Positions 8,691 through 16,339 of a stretch of 26,751 nt of DNA are shown here, one piece after another. A program made the translations under genes and the position numbers. The stretch is from NCBI GenBank assembly GCA_002499085.1, contig DAKD01000013.1:1-26751 (forward strand), read 5' to 3'. How positions within the stretch are numbered: the stretch's first letter is position 1; each line of letters begins with the position of its first letter. The stretch is from Methanomassiliicoccales archaeon UBA280 (GTDB taxonomy: Archaea; Thermoplasmatota; Thermoplasmata; SG8-5). Under the pieces are notes generated by a model. The model was not told the origin of the DNA. It did no database searches and worked only from the letters and a program-made list of their open reading frames with translations.

Positions 8691-9278
8691 TCAATCCCAA
8701 TCAAAGGAAAAGACGCATCTGTCCGCCCCCCTGTGGACGCACTGCTCTTCCATCACTCTCACGTCAACTGCCTTGGCCACCTTTGTCCCGACGCCGTGGA
8801 AGAACCCTGCCAGGTAGGTGCAGAGCACAGGCGAGTGCCTGAAATCGGAGAGGCTCAGCCTGCCGTGGTTTTTGCCGTTCTCCAGCAGCTCGAGCTTCCC
8901 GGTGCTGTAATTGTTCCCCCATATCTCCGGGGCATACTGCAGAGCCTTGTTTATGGTGAGGAAGTATGATATGAACGACATGATGATGGACGATTGCTGT
9001 GCCGCGTCAGTGCCCATCTGGTATATTCGCCTGTCGTCCCAGCCCAGCTCGCTCTTGCAGGCTTCCAGGAAGGCGACACGCATGTCCAGGGGCAGCCAAT
9101 CTTTGTCCCTCATCCCGCCGATGTTGAAATGGGGCCATTTCCTTGCCACGCTGGATATGACCCTGTCGAGGCCTTCCTGGCCGCATATCCTCTTGATGTA
9201 ATTGGCATTGACCTTGAATATTGCGCCCTTGCACATCGGCTCCGGCCCGGCACCCATGAAGAAATAATAAGGCATCAT
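8691..9278 (-). CDS. V4R/DUF2378-like putative sensor domain protein
   Basis: 195 residues, single domain. The layout matches the V4R-like fold family that includes the myxobacterial TIGR02265/DUF2378 proteins: an early KGAIFKVNANYIKRICGQEG block, LPLDMRVAFLEAC, a run of helices around SYFLTINKALQYAPEIWGNN, and the typical closing pattern CVHRGADRCVFSFDWD, in which the two cysteines sit as in V4R domains. Such domains bind small hydrophobic ligands or metal and work as sensors; the ligand here is unknown and no output domain is fused. I chose the ATG pair at 9275-9278 (MMPYYFF) rather than the upstream start at 9344, because that would run across the divergent promoter region shared with ABCE1. 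Cytoplasmic. Family assignment moderate. Confidence 0.65.
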   Translation of the reverse strand: MMPYYFFMGAGPEPMCKGAIFKVNANYIKRICGQEGLDRVISSVARKWPHFNIGGMRDKDWLPLDMRVAFLEACKSELGWDDRRIYQMGTDAAQQSSIIMSFISYFLTINKALQYAPEIWGNNYSTGKLELLENGKNHGRLSLSDFRHSPVLCTYLAGFFHGVGTKVAKAVDVRVMEEQCVHRGADRCVFSFDWD

Positions 9279-9343
9279 GTCTAATAACCATTTCCCCGCA
9301 ATCCCGGGGAATGCTTTTATGCCCCCGAACAATCCCCGGCACA
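9279..9343. promoter_or_regulatory. divergent promoter region between V4R-like gene and ABCE1
   Basis: The 65 bases carry CTTTTATG at 9314-9321, about 26 bases before the ABCE1 ATG at 9344, a good plus-strand TATA position. Read on the minus strand the same stretch gives ATAAAAG about 38 bases before the V4R start. One A/T core may serve both directions. Confidence 0.45.
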
Positions 9344-11113
9344 ATGAGAATAGCCACGCTGAACAGGGACCGCTGCCAGCCCAAGAGATGCAACCAGGAG
9401 TGCATATCCTACTGCCCCAGGGTGCGGAGTGGCGACGAGACAGTGGTCATGGGAGACAGCGGCAAGCCAGTGATAAACGAGAGGCTCTGCGTGGGCTGCG
9501 GCATATGCGTGCACAAATGCCCGCACGGCGCAATCCAGATAATCAACCTCGCGGAGGAGCTTGAGGGGGAGCTTGTCCAGCAGTACGGCGTTAACGGGTT
9601 CAGGCTGTACAGACTCCCTGTGCCCAGGCCCGGCGAGGTAGTGGGAATGCTCGGTCCCAACGGCATAGGCAAGACCACGGCCTTCAAGATACTCAGCGGC
9701 CAGGAGATACCCAACCTCGGGAACCTGGATGCCGAACCGTCCTGGGCCCCGGTCCTGGAGAAATATGCGGGCACGGAGCTGTACAACCATCTGGTGAGGG
9801 TCGCGGAGGGCTCGCTCACATTCGCATTCAAGCCCCAGTACGTGGACATGCTTCCGAGGGTTCACTCGGGCAATGTCAGGAAGCTGCTGAAATCCGTGGA
9901 TACTGACAAGGACCTTGGCTCGGTCGCGGCCCAGCTGGACCTGGAATCATGCCTCGACAGGGACATTGCCAAGCTGTCCGGCGGCGAGCTGCAGCGCGTG
10001 GCCATAGCGGCAACCGTGCTCAAGGAGGCTGACATGTACTTCTTCGACGAGCCGTCATCCTACCTGGACATATTTCAGAGGCTCAAGATAGCCAAGGTCA
10101 TACAGTCCATGGCCCGGACCAAAGGAGTCATGGTGATAGAGCATGACCTGGCTGTGCTGGACTTCTTGGCTGACACTGTCCACCTGATGTACGGCTCGGA
10201 GGGAAGCTACGGCGTGCTTTCCCAGCCAAGGACGGTGCGCAATGCCATCAACACCTATCTGGACGGGTTCCTGAAGGAGGAGAACATACGCATCCGGGAC
10301 CGCAACATCAAGTTCGAGACCCGCGCCCCCAGGAAGGACTGGAAGGCCATGTCCCTTGTGGAGTTCGGGAAGCTGGAGAAGAAATTCGAGAAATTCACGC
10401 TGACAACGGAGCCAGGTTCCATAAAGGCCGGCGAGGTCGTTGGGGTCGTTGGCCCCAATGCCACGGGCAAGACCACATTCGTCAAAATTCTGGCCGGGGA
10501 AATCTCTCCAGATTCGGGCGACATAGACTCGAACGTGAAGGTCTCGTACAAGCCCCAGTACATCGAGCCCAGCTTCGGCGGGACAGTGGCAGAACTATTC
10601 ATGACCGAGATAGGCATCCGCGCCCAGTCAGGATTCTTCAAGGCCGAGGTGCACGAGCCGCTGAACCTGGAGCCGCTGATGAACAGGGAGCTGAACTCTC
10701 TCTCGGGAGGCGAGCTGCAGAGGGTGGCCATCGCCCTTGCGCTGGCCCGCGAGGCAGACATCTACCTCATCGACGAGCCGTCCGCGTATCTGGATTCCAA
10801 CCAGAGGATGGAGGCGGCCAGGACCATACGCAGGGTCATAGAGAAATCAGGCAGGAGCGGCATGATTGTGGACCATGACGTGTATTTCATTGACATGGTA
10901 TCGGACTCCATAATGGTATTCAGCGGCGAGCCGTCTGTCAAGGGAAAGGGCGAAGGCCCCATGGGCATGAGGGAGGGCATGAACATGTTCCTGAGGGGCG
11001 TGGACATCACCTTCCGGAGGGACAACGACACCAACCGCCCGAGGATAAACAAGAAGGACTCTAGACTGGACAGGGAGCAGAAGACGTCGGGTGAATTTTA
11101 TTATACCGGGTGA
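9344..11113 (+). CDS. rli1: ribosome-recycling ATPase ABCE1 / Rli1
   Basis: 589 residues, the usual length for archaeal ABCE1. With aPelota or aRF1 it splits post-termination ribosomes into subunits. Visible parts: an N-terminal iron-sulphur region with two cysteine clusters (CQPKRCNQECISYCP and CVGCGICVHKCPHGA); NBD1 with Walker A GPNGIGKTT, signature LSGGELQRVAIAA and FFDEPSSYLD; NBD2 with GPNATGKTT, LSGGELQRVAIALA and LIDEPSAYLD. All motifs are intact, as expected for an essential protein found in all archaea and eukaryotes. The start at 9344 (MRIATLNRD) is the conserved one and sits 26 bases after a TATA box; an in-frame ATG at 9311 would place the box inside the gene. Its C-terminus has a charged tail of about 30 residues (NKKDSRLDREQK). 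Confidence 0.97.
   Translation: MRIATLNRDRCQPKRCNQECISYCPRVRSGDETVVMGDSGKPVINERLCVGCGICVHKCPHGAIQIINLAEELEGELVQQYGVNGFRLYRLPVPRPGEVVGMLGPNGIGKTTAFKILSGQEIPNLGNLDAEPSWAPVLEKYAGTELYNHLVRVAEGSLTFAFKPQYVDMLPRVHSGNVRKLLKSVDTDKDLGSVAAQLDLESCLDRDIAKLSGGELQRVAIAATVLKEADMYFFDEPSSYLDIFQRLKIAKVIQSMARTKGVMVIEHDLAVLDFLADTVHLMYGSEGSYGVLSQPRTVRNAINTYLDGFLKEENIRIRDRNIKFETRAPRKDWKAMSLVEFGKLEKKFEKFTLTTEPGSIKAGEVVGVVGPNATGKTTFVKILAGEISPDSGDIDSNVKVSYKPQYIEPSFGGTVAELFMTEIGIRAQSGFFKAEVHEPLNLEPLMNRELNSLSGGELQRVAIALALAREADIYLIDEPSAYLDSNQRMEAARTIRRVIEKSGRSGMIVDHDVYFIDMVSDSIMVFSGEPSVKGKGEGPMGMREGMNMFLRGVDITFRRDNDTNRPRINKKDSRLDREQKTSGEFYYTG
11096..11105 (+). promoter_or_regulatory. TATA box for flavodoxin-cupin unit
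   Basis: TTTTATTATA overlaps the last codons of ABCE1 and is centred about 33 bases before the ATG at 11134, so the flavodoxin gene is likely transcribed from its own promoter. Confidence 0.5.
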
Positions 11114-11133
11114 AGTATTTTGGTTTTGAAAAC

Positions 11134-11595
11134 ATGAGAACACTTGTGGCATACCATACAAAGAGCGGGGCGTCCGAGACATATGCCAGCACCATTGCAG
11201 GAACCCTGAAGGGGAAGGGCTTCGAAGTCGACCTGGTCAATTTGAAGATAGCAAAACCCGACATAACCGGTTATGACCTGGTGGTGGCCGGAACCGGAAT
11301 CAGGATGTTCAGGATATACGGCAAATGGAAGAAGATACTGAAGCATAAAGACATCAAAAGCAAGAAGCTGGCCGTCTTCCTTTCCAGCGGCGCTGCCATC
11401 GAGAACCCCCAGGAAGCCATCGACAGATGGCTCCAGCCGCTTATGGACAGGTACGGGCTGAAGCCCATTTCCATCGGCTCGTTTCCGGGTTTGATCCCGG
11501 AGAAGATGGCCCAGAAGCCGGAGCACATGAACGCGGTAAAGCCGGAAATCGCCAGGCAATGGGCCGAGGAACTTGCCGATAAATTGAGGAGCTGA
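11134..11595 (+). CDS. flavodoxin-domain protein (protoporphyrinogen oxidase HemG-like)
   Basis: 153 residues. The N-terminus MRTLVAYHTKSGASETYAST is the phosphate-binding loop of a flavodoxin (T/S-x-S/T-G-x-T pattern) and the following VDLVNLKIAKPDITGYDLVVAGTGIRMF matches the flavodoxin domain of the HemG/Flavodoxin_5 type (PF12724). Such proteins bind FMN and carry electrons; true HemG oxidises protoporphyrinogen, but nothing here shows haem synthesis. Cytoplasmic. The GTG at 11110 would add eight residues ahead of the fold and sits next to the TATA box, so 11134 is preferred. The cupin gene follows after four bases, in a likely operon. Confidence 0.8.
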   Translation: MRTLVAYHTKSGASETYASTIAGTLKGKGFEVDLVNLKIAKPDITGYDLVVAGTGIRMFRIYGKWKKILKHKDIKSKKLAVFLSSGAAIENPQEAIDRWLQPLMDRYGLKPISIGSFPGLIPEKMAQKPEHMNAVKPEIARQWAEELADKLRS

Positions 11596-11599
11596 AATT

Positions 11600-11941
11600 A
11601 TGAAGCACATGCATTACACGGAAGTCGAGGAACAGATACCGGCCGAGGAAGGCGTTAGGGACGTCACCGTGAGATGGGCCATCTCCGAGAAGGACGGCGC
11701 GAAGAACTTCGCGATGAGGGTCTTCACGTTCCAGCCGGGCGGGCACACGCCCCATCACAAACATGACTGGGAGCATGAGATTTTTGTCCTCGAAGGCAAC
11801 GGAATCCTCAGGTCCGAAGAGAAGCGCGAGCCCCTGAGGCCGGGCGATTTCATGTTCATCAAGCCCGGGGAGATGCACCAGATGCGGAACGAGTCCGACA
11901 GGGTCTTCAGGGTCATCTGCCTGATCCCGTACAAAAAATAA
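11600..11941 (+). CDS. small single-domain cupin protein
   Basis: 113 residues, one cupin barrel. Cupin motif 1 is seen as GGHTPHHKHDWEHEIFVLEG (His, His, Glu metal ligands) and motif 2 as PGDFMFIKPGEMHQMRN (the fourth ligand His). Metal binding is therefore likely; the family covers isomerases, dioxygenases and sensors, and the reaction cannot be told. GAGGAG lies just before the ATG and the gap to the flavodoxin stop is four bases, so the two are probably translated from one mRNA and may share a redox or small-molecule task. Poorly spaced methionine at residue 4 is an alternative start. Confidence 0.85.
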   Translation: MKHMHYTEVEEQIPAEEGVRDVTVRWAISEKDGAKNFAMRVFTFQPGGHTPHHKHDWEHEIFVLEGNGILRSEEKREPLRPGDFMFIKPGEMHQMRNESDRVFRVICLIPYKK

Positions 11942-12459
11942 CAAGAACAATCTGACATCAGCATGCCCCGCCTGTTTTCATCTCTATCCCAAGTCCTTCG
12001 GACATTGGGACTTTGTGCGGGGTACTGGAATCGCGTCCTTGGGGATTGAAATACCGAGCGAGCAGGCGAGGGCGTGTTTCTTTTAATAAAGTCTTTTCTT
12101 TACAGCCCGAGCAAGCGCAGCGAGGTTAAAGAAAAAACTTAGTGACAGGCAATCTGGGGCATTCTGTTGCTCCATTTTGGAAAACCTCGGGGCTTCGAGT
12201 ATTGGATACAATGCGAGCGAGACCAATGCGCAGCATTGGTTGCGGCCCCGGGGATGTCGGGTACTTGAGCTTTGTAGCTCAATGGCATTTAATTTCATCA
12301 AAGCGAAAGAGACGAATCGTTTGCGATTCGTTGCTCGCCTGGCCCACGCAAGCCAGGTGAAATATATTAATTAGCTCTTGCACATCATCGTTTCTCTCAA
12401 ACCTTATACCGCTCTTGGCCCGGCAGCATCGCGCCGCCCCTCTCCCGATAAATTGACAT
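11942..12459. other. 518-base non-coding stretch with stacked inverted repeats; candidate structured RNA
   Basis: No ORF here has protein-like composition. Inverted repeats seen: 11987-11996 with 12000-12010 (10 bp, one bulge); 12090-12102 with 12127-12139 (12 of 13 bp); 12222-12229 with 12233-12240 (8 bp, perfect); 12265-12271 with 12276-12282 (7 bp); 12311-12319 with 12324-12332 (9 bp with one wobble); 12336-12343 with 12352-12359 (8 bp with one wobble). In addition 12185-12192 can pair with 12246-12253 and would enclose the third hairpin. The stretch lies between the 3' ends of the cupin gene and the 12460 gene, so it could be 3' UTR or terminator structure from either side, a stand-alone RNA, or decayed repeat DNA. 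It lacks the conserved blocks I would expect for RNase P or SRP RNA. Confidence 0.4.
11981..12011. repeat. dispersed palindromic repeat, copy 1
   Basis: The 21 bases 11981-12001 recur exactly at 18414-18434, and 11997-12011 recur at 18451-18465. Copy 2 carries 21 extra bases between two TTCGG words. The unit is a near-palindrome able to form a 10-bp hairpin with a three-base loop. Confidence 0.75.
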
Positions 12460-13080
12460 TTAAGAATGGGCCGTTACATATTTGAACCGGATCGGCGAGT
12501 TGGAAAAACGCTTGTAGTGCAAATATTCAGATTTTGCCTTCCTGCTCCTGAAGAATGATGTGGAAATCGCCTCCCACAGGAACACCCAGCCGCCGATATA
12601 GATTCCCTCGATAATAACCAGGTAAAAATTGTTCTCGGAAGCAAAAACGCTCAATGATACGGCAGTGAACAGCAGCAATGACGATATGATTCCGAACAGG
12701 AGACTTCTTTTACGTGTCACTGCCAGTTCATATTCCAACGAACGCAGATAGAATGAGTAATACGTTTTCAGGCCGATTATGGCGCGCTCCTCATTCTCGG
12801 CATTGCGGGCACTCTCAAGGACGTTGAAACTCAGAATCGTGTCGCATTCGAAGGGTATGTCCGAGGAACAATTCACAAGGTATTGTCTCAAATCGTAATC
12901 CAGATCCCTTTTCTTGAACGGAGCGGGATCCCATTCGCTGAACATGTCGCTGTATCTATCCAGGGCGACGGGGATTATATACGCATTTGAGGTCTGGTCT
13001 CTCTCGTATATCTTTTCCAAATAGTCCAGTTTTCGGTTCATCGTATATGAGTAATAGCTTTCCTTCGTATATAGAATCAT
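12460..13080 (-). CDS. uncharacterised two-helix membrane protein
   Basis: 206 residues. A soluble N-terminal half (about 1-120) with an acidic, tyrosine-rich start and the block RDLDYDLRQYLVNCSSDIPF is followed by two transmembrane helices (about 122-145 and 152-172, the second ending EGIYIGGWVFLWEAI) and a basic tail. I recognise the overall pattern from conserved bacterial and archaeal hypothetical proteins ('iPl.....l.f.v', 'EGl.i.GWv.lW.p.e') but know of no function. The start at 13080 gives a short leader behind the TATA box at 13118-13127; the methionine at residue 14 (13041) is possible. Divergent from eS17. Base composition is lower in GC than its neighbours, which could mean acquisition or simply weak selection. 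Confidence 0.65.
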   Translation of the reverse strand: MILYTKESYYSYTMNRKLDYLEKIYERDQTSNAYIIPVALDRYSDMFSEWDPAPFKKRDLDYDLRQYLVNCSSDIPFECDTILSFNVLESARNAENEERAIIGLKTYYSFYLRSLEYELAVTRKRSLLFGIISSLLLFTAVSLSVFASENNFYLVIIEGIYIGGWVFLWEAISTSFFRSRKAKSEYLHYKRFSNSPIRFKYVTAHS

Positions 13081-13117
13081 AGGCCCAAATGTGCCCCCTA
13101 TTCATCCTCTGACGCTA

Positions 13118-13127
13118 ATTTATAAAT
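13118..13127. promoter_or_regulatory. palindromic TATA box shared by the 12460 gene and eS17
   Basis: ATTTATAAAT is its own reverse complement and lies about 40 bases from both divergent start codons (13080 and 13161). A single TBP-binding core may fire in both directions; orientation would then depend on flanking BRE sequence. Confidence 0.6.
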
Positions 13128-13160
13128 ACCCCAACGTTTTCTGGCAGGTTACGTGAATGC

Positions 13161-13352
13161 ATGGGCAACATAAGACCGACGTACATCAAAAGAGTCGCAA
13201 TCGACCTGGTGAAAAAGTTTCCGGACAAGTTCACGGCTGACTTTCAGCACAACAAGGCCATGGTATCCCTGTACACAGACATCACCAACATAAAATTCAG
13301 GAACAGGGTGGCCGGTTACGTGACCAGATTCAGGAAACATTACGAAGCTTGA
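13161..13352 (+). CDS. rps17e: small-subunit ribosomal protein eS17
   Basis: 63 residues, the usual size of the short archaeal S17e. MGNIRPTYIKRVAIDLVKKF is the classic N-terminus, and the protein continues with KFTADFQHNKAMVSLYTDI and ends in KFRNRVAGYVTRFRK. It is a component of the 30S subunit in archaea and eukaryotes and is absent from bacteria, which fixes the domain of life. TTTCTTTTT after the stop (about 13365-13373) could act as an archaeal T-rich terminator. The 12460 gene diverges from it. Confidence 0.95.
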   Translation: MGNIRPTYIKRVAIDLVKKFPDKFTADFQHNKAMVSLYTDITNIKFRNRVAGYVTRFRKHYEA

Positions 13353-13427
13353 ACCATTCCAGTGTTTCTTTTTGCTGGGTTGGCATTTTGCATCTGTTTT
13401 GATGCGTGAAGGCTATGGAATGATTGA

Positions 13428-14429
13428 ATGACGCGGTATGCTGTCGAAGTAAAGAACCTGAACAGGACGTTCGTCACCAAGGCGGTGAGGGGCAAGAGCA
13501 AGAAGGAGACAGTGAAAGCCCTGAACGACGTTAATTTAACAATAAACGAGGGCGAGCTGTTCGGCCTGCTGGGCCCGAACGGAGCGGGCAAGACCACCCT
13601 CATCAAGATTCTGTGCACGCTCCTTCTTCCGACGTCGGGCGAGGCCAGGGTGCTGGACCATGACGTCCAGAAGGAGACGAACCTCATTCGCCAGAAGATA
13701 AACATGGTGTCGGGCGGTGAGACTTCCGGCTACGGCCTGCTCACGGTGCGCGAGAACATATGGCTTTTCTCCCAGCTCTACGGCATACCCTCCAAGGAGG
13801 CCAACCGCCGCATCGACATGCTCATGAAAGAGCTTGGCCTGGAGCACAAGAAGAACTCCAAAGTGAGGACCCTGTCGACAGGCCTGAGGCAGAAGGCCAA
13901 TATGGTCAGGGGGTTCATGACAGATCCCGCGCTCATATTCCTGGACGAGCCCACGCTCGGGCTGGACGTGAACGCCTCCAGGCTGATCCGCGATTTCATA
14001 AAGGCCTGGATGAGGGAGAAGCCCGGACGCACCGTGCTTCTCACGACCCATTACATGATGGAGGCGGACGAGCTGTGCGACCGCGTGGCCATAATCAACG
14101 ACGGCCGCGTTCTCGCATGCGACACTCCCGAGAACCTCAAGAAGCTCATACACCAGGATTCAGTGCTGAAGCTCGAGATACGCCAGGTCGACAATCTCTC
14201 GGCGTTCCAGAACATACCCGGAGTCAGAACGTTCGCCCACGAGCAGGACATCGCCGCCGGCACAACCAAGCTGAAGTTCATACTGGACGACGAGGCCATA
14301 GTCGCGGACATAGTTGCGGCCGTCCCGAAATCCGGCTCCAAGATACTCAGCGTGCAGAAGACAGAGCCTACGCTGGAGGATGTGTTCGTCTCCCTGGTGG
14401 GCAGGGGGCTGACCAACCATGATATTTAA
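13428..14429 (+). CDS. ABC-2 type exporter ATP-binding protein (DrrA-like)
   Basis: 333 residues. Walker A GPNGAGKTT (49-57), a signature reading LSTGLRQKAN rather than LSGGQ, Walker B LIFLDEPTLGLD, and a switch His in LLTTHYMMEADELCD. A C-terminal regulatory segment (about 235-330) ends in TLEDVFVSLVGRGL, typical of the DrrA/CcmA-like subfamily that powers ABC-2 permeases. The LSTGL form of the signature is common in this subfamily and does not imply loss of activity. The gene overlaps the following permease by 11 bases, and a second permease overlaps that one, giving a three-gene operon. Substrate unknown (drug, lipid or polysaccharide). A charged insertion TKAVRGKSKKETVK near residue 17-30 precedes the P-loop. 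Confidence 0.93.
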   Translation: MTRYAVEVKNLNRTFVTKAVRGKSKKETVKALNDVNLTINEGELFGLLGPNGAGKTTLIKILCTLLLPTSGEARVLDHDVQKETNLIRQKINMVSGGETSGYGLLTVRENIWLFSQLYGIPSKEANRRIDMLMKELGLEHKKNSKVRTLSTGLRQKANMVRGFMTDPALIFLDEPTLGLDVNASRLIRDFIKAWMREKPGRTVLLTTHYMMEADELCDRVAIINDGRVLACDTPENLKKLIHQDSVLKLEIRQVDNLSAFQNIPGVRTFAHEQDIAAGTTKLKFILDDEAIVADIVAAVPKSGSKILSVQKTEPTLEDVFVSLVGRGLTNHDI

Positions 14430-15276
14430 CGAGTTCGAGAAACCTTCCTGGCTGATGATGAACCTCAAGGCTGTGTGGGGCAGAGCCTACCCGCGCATCA
14501 TTGGCGTGAACCGCGAGTTGTCATGGGTGTTCTTCGAGACTGTCCTGCCGCTTCTCGGCGTCGCGGCCTATGTGTACATCTACAAGGCGCTGGACGCGCC
14601 GCCGCAGTACATAGGCTACGTGATAATCGGAGGCGCCATGACCGCATACTGGATGAACGTACTCTGGTCCATGGCCGCGCAGATGTACTGGGAGAAGGAG
14701 ATGGGCAATCTGGAACTTTACCTCATTGCCCCGATATCCCGCATGTCCGTGCTCGGGGGCATGGCGCTGGGCGGCATGTTCTCATCGTCAGTCAGGGCGC
14801 TGAGCACCATATTCGTGGGCATGATAGTGTTCGGTATATCCCTCTCGCTTCCTGACCCGCTCATGTTCACGGGGATATTCATCTTCACGATGATAGCCCT
14901 CTACGGCATGGGCATGATGTTCGCATCCCTCTACATGCTCTGGGGCAGGGAGGCATGGCACATGTCATCGCTGTTCACTGAGCCCATCTACCTGGTGTCC
15001 GGGTTCTACTTCCCCGTAAAGGGCTTCGTCACGATGCTGGGCCAGCCCGGCTTCTGGATTGCCGCGGGCGCCTCTGTCATACCCATAACATTGGGCCTTG
15101 ATGGCATGCGCCAGTGTCTGTACCCGGGCACTGTGGACGGGTTCCTGCCGCTTTGGCTCGAGCTGGCCATACTGGTCGGCCTGTCCGTGCTGTTCATGTT
15201 CCTGGCCAAGCACAGCCTTGCCTACATGGAGAATCTCGGGAAGCGCGAGGGGAGGCTGACGATGAGATGGCAGTGA
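14419..15276 (+). CDS. ABC-2 type permease, first
   Basis: 285 residues with about six hydrophobic helices, an N-terminal amphipathic region (FEKPSWLMMNLKAVWGRAYPR) and the ABC-2 pattern EKEMGNLELYLIAPISRMSVLGG, which is the coupling region of these permeases, followed by SLFTEPIYLVSGFYFPV near helix five. Makes a membrane channel with the ATPase encoded just upstream. The start overlaps the ATPase stop by 11 bases and its own stop overlaps the next permease start by ten, which is strong evidence of translational coupling. As two different permeases follow one ATPase, a heterodimer is expected. Confidence 0.9.
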   Translation: MIFNEFEKPSWLMMNLKAVWGRAYPRIIGVNRELSWVFFETVLPLLGVAAYVYIYKALDAPPQYIGYVIIGGAMTAYWMNVLWSMAAQMYWEKEMGNLELYLIAPISRMSVLGGMALGGMFSSSVRALSTIFVGMIVFGISLSLPDPLMFTGIFIFTMIALYGMGMMFASLYMLWGREAWHMSSLFTEPIYLVSGFYFPVKGFVTMLGQPGFWIAAGASVIPITLGLDGMRQCLYPGTVDGFLPLWLELAILVGLSVLFMFLAKHSLAYMENLGKREGRLTMRWQ

Positions 15277-16241
15277 GAAAAGCGATCTCCCCGAAGGACA
15301 TTGGCCGCATGCGGCCCAGATCCCGGGTGGGAAAAATCCCCAGGCATCCGGTCAGGGAATACCCTGCCGACAGAGAGAGAACGGCAAGAAGGCACATGAA
15401 CCTCAGGACGCTCAAATGGTCGGCCTGGCTCGGCTGGCAGATGGAGAGCAACTGGACTGACCCGTTCCTCTTCATGACATACAGCATTGCCAAGCCTATC
15501 GCGGGCTCGCTCATACTCGTGGTCATGTACGCCATAATCGCGGCCATCGGGGGCCATACCGACGTCGGCCTTTTCCATTTCATGTTCGTGAGCAATGCCT
15601 TCTTCATGTATGTCGGCCAGGTATTGTTCGGCGTGGCGCAGATAGTGCATGACGACAGGGAGCATTTCCAGACCATGAGGTACATCTACATCTCGCCCTC
15701 GAATTACTTCTCCTACATGATTGGCAGGAGCGTCAGCAAGATGATCATCACGACCTTCGCGGTGGTCATAACCATGGCGTTCGGTTTGTTCTTCCTGGAC
15801 GTCCCGCTGAACATATTCACTGTCAACTGGCCCCTTTTCGCGGCCGTTATGGTCATAGGCATAATGTGCATCATGGCCTTCGGGCTGGCGCTCGCAGGTC
15901 TCTCGTTCCTGACTGCAAAGCACCAGGGCGGCATGAACGAAGGGATAGCTGGCGTTTTCTACCTGTTCTGCGGCGTGGTGTTCCCGGTGAGCACCATGCC
16001 CGCATGGGGCATGGCCTTCGCCAAGATACTGCCGATAACATACTGGCTGGAACTCGTCAGGCGCACGCTCGACCTGGGCGTCGGTCTCGACTCGACCCTG
16101 GCGGGCGCGTCCACGGCCTACTGCGTCGCAGTGCTCTGCCTGAGCACGCTGGTATTCACGGCCCTCGCGCTGGCCATATTCAAGTCCGGCGACACTGTGG
16201 CGAGAAGGAAAGGCCTCATCGACATGACGACGGCTTACTGA
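15267..16241 (+). CDS. ABC-2 type permease, second
   Basis: 324 residues: a basic N-terminal tail of about 43 residues, then six hydrophobic helices with the ABC-2 hallmarks DREHFQTMRYIYISPSNYFS and GVFYLFCGVVFPVSTMP. It likely pairs with the first permease and the shared ATPase. GGAGG at 15251-15255 sits 11 bases before the ATG at 15267. An ATG at 15396 (MNLRTLKWSAW) begins right at the fold and is a plausible alternative; upstream in-frame codons back to 15114 lie inside the previous gene and are rejected. The last nine codons and stop are repeated about 98 bases further on (see repeat entry). Confidence 0.9.
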   Translation: MAVRKAISPKDIGRMRPRSRVGKIPRHPVREYPADRERTARRHMNLRTLKWSAWLGWQMESNWTDPFLFMTYSIAKPIAGSLILVVMYAIIAAIGGHTDVGLFHFMFVSNAFFMYVGQVLFGVAQIVHDDREHFQTMRYIYISPSNYFSYMIGRSVSKMIITTFAVVITMAFGLFFLDVPLNIFTVNWPLFAAVMVIGIMCIMAFGLALAGLSFLTAKHQGGMNEGIAGVFYLFCGVVFPVSTMPAWGMAFAKILPITYWLELVRRTLDLGVGLDSTLAGASTAYCVAVLCLSTLVFTALALAIFKSGDTVARRKGLIDMTTAY

Positions 16242-16339
16242 CCCGGACCCTCGATGAATCCAGCATGCCTGCGCATGCCGGCTGTGCGGAGTTCGGAGCT
16301 CAAAAAGAAAAACTCATCGACATGACGACGGCCTACTGA
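16215..16339 (+). repeat. direct repeat of the permease 3' end (27 bases, 98-base period)
   Basis: Bases 16215-16241, encoding LIDMTTAY plus stop, recur at 16313-16339 with one difference (T to C at the third position of an alanine codon, so silent). The codons before the second copy read QKEK against ARRKG in the first, similar in charge. The second copy has no start codon of its own in a credible ORF. It is best read as the remnant of a duplicated permease end, or as a local segmental duplication. Confidence 0.7.

Noticed and set aside
9311..9343. Longer ABCE1 start adding 11 residues
   Set aside because: It would place the TATA box within the coding region and does not match the conserved MRIA-type N-terminus.
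11987..12010. A cUUCGg tetraloop in the repeat hairpin
   Set aside because: Closing C-G around TTCG would leave a C-A mismatch beneath it; the better pairing leaves a three-base TTC loop, so no special tetraloop is claimed.
12083..12374. Three overlapping ORFs of 65-72 codons in the gene-free stretch
   Set aside because: They run through the inverted repeats, have no ribosome binding site or protein-like pattern, and conflict with each other on both strands.
11942..12459. RNase P RNA, SRP RNA or tRNA
   Set aside because: I looked for the conserved RNase P and SRP blocks and for a T-arm (GGTTCRANYCC) and found none.
15114..15266. Longer start for the second permease
   Set aside because: The extra 51 residues lie entirely inside the first permease in another frame and look unlike a protein N-terminus; a good GGAGG precedes 15267.
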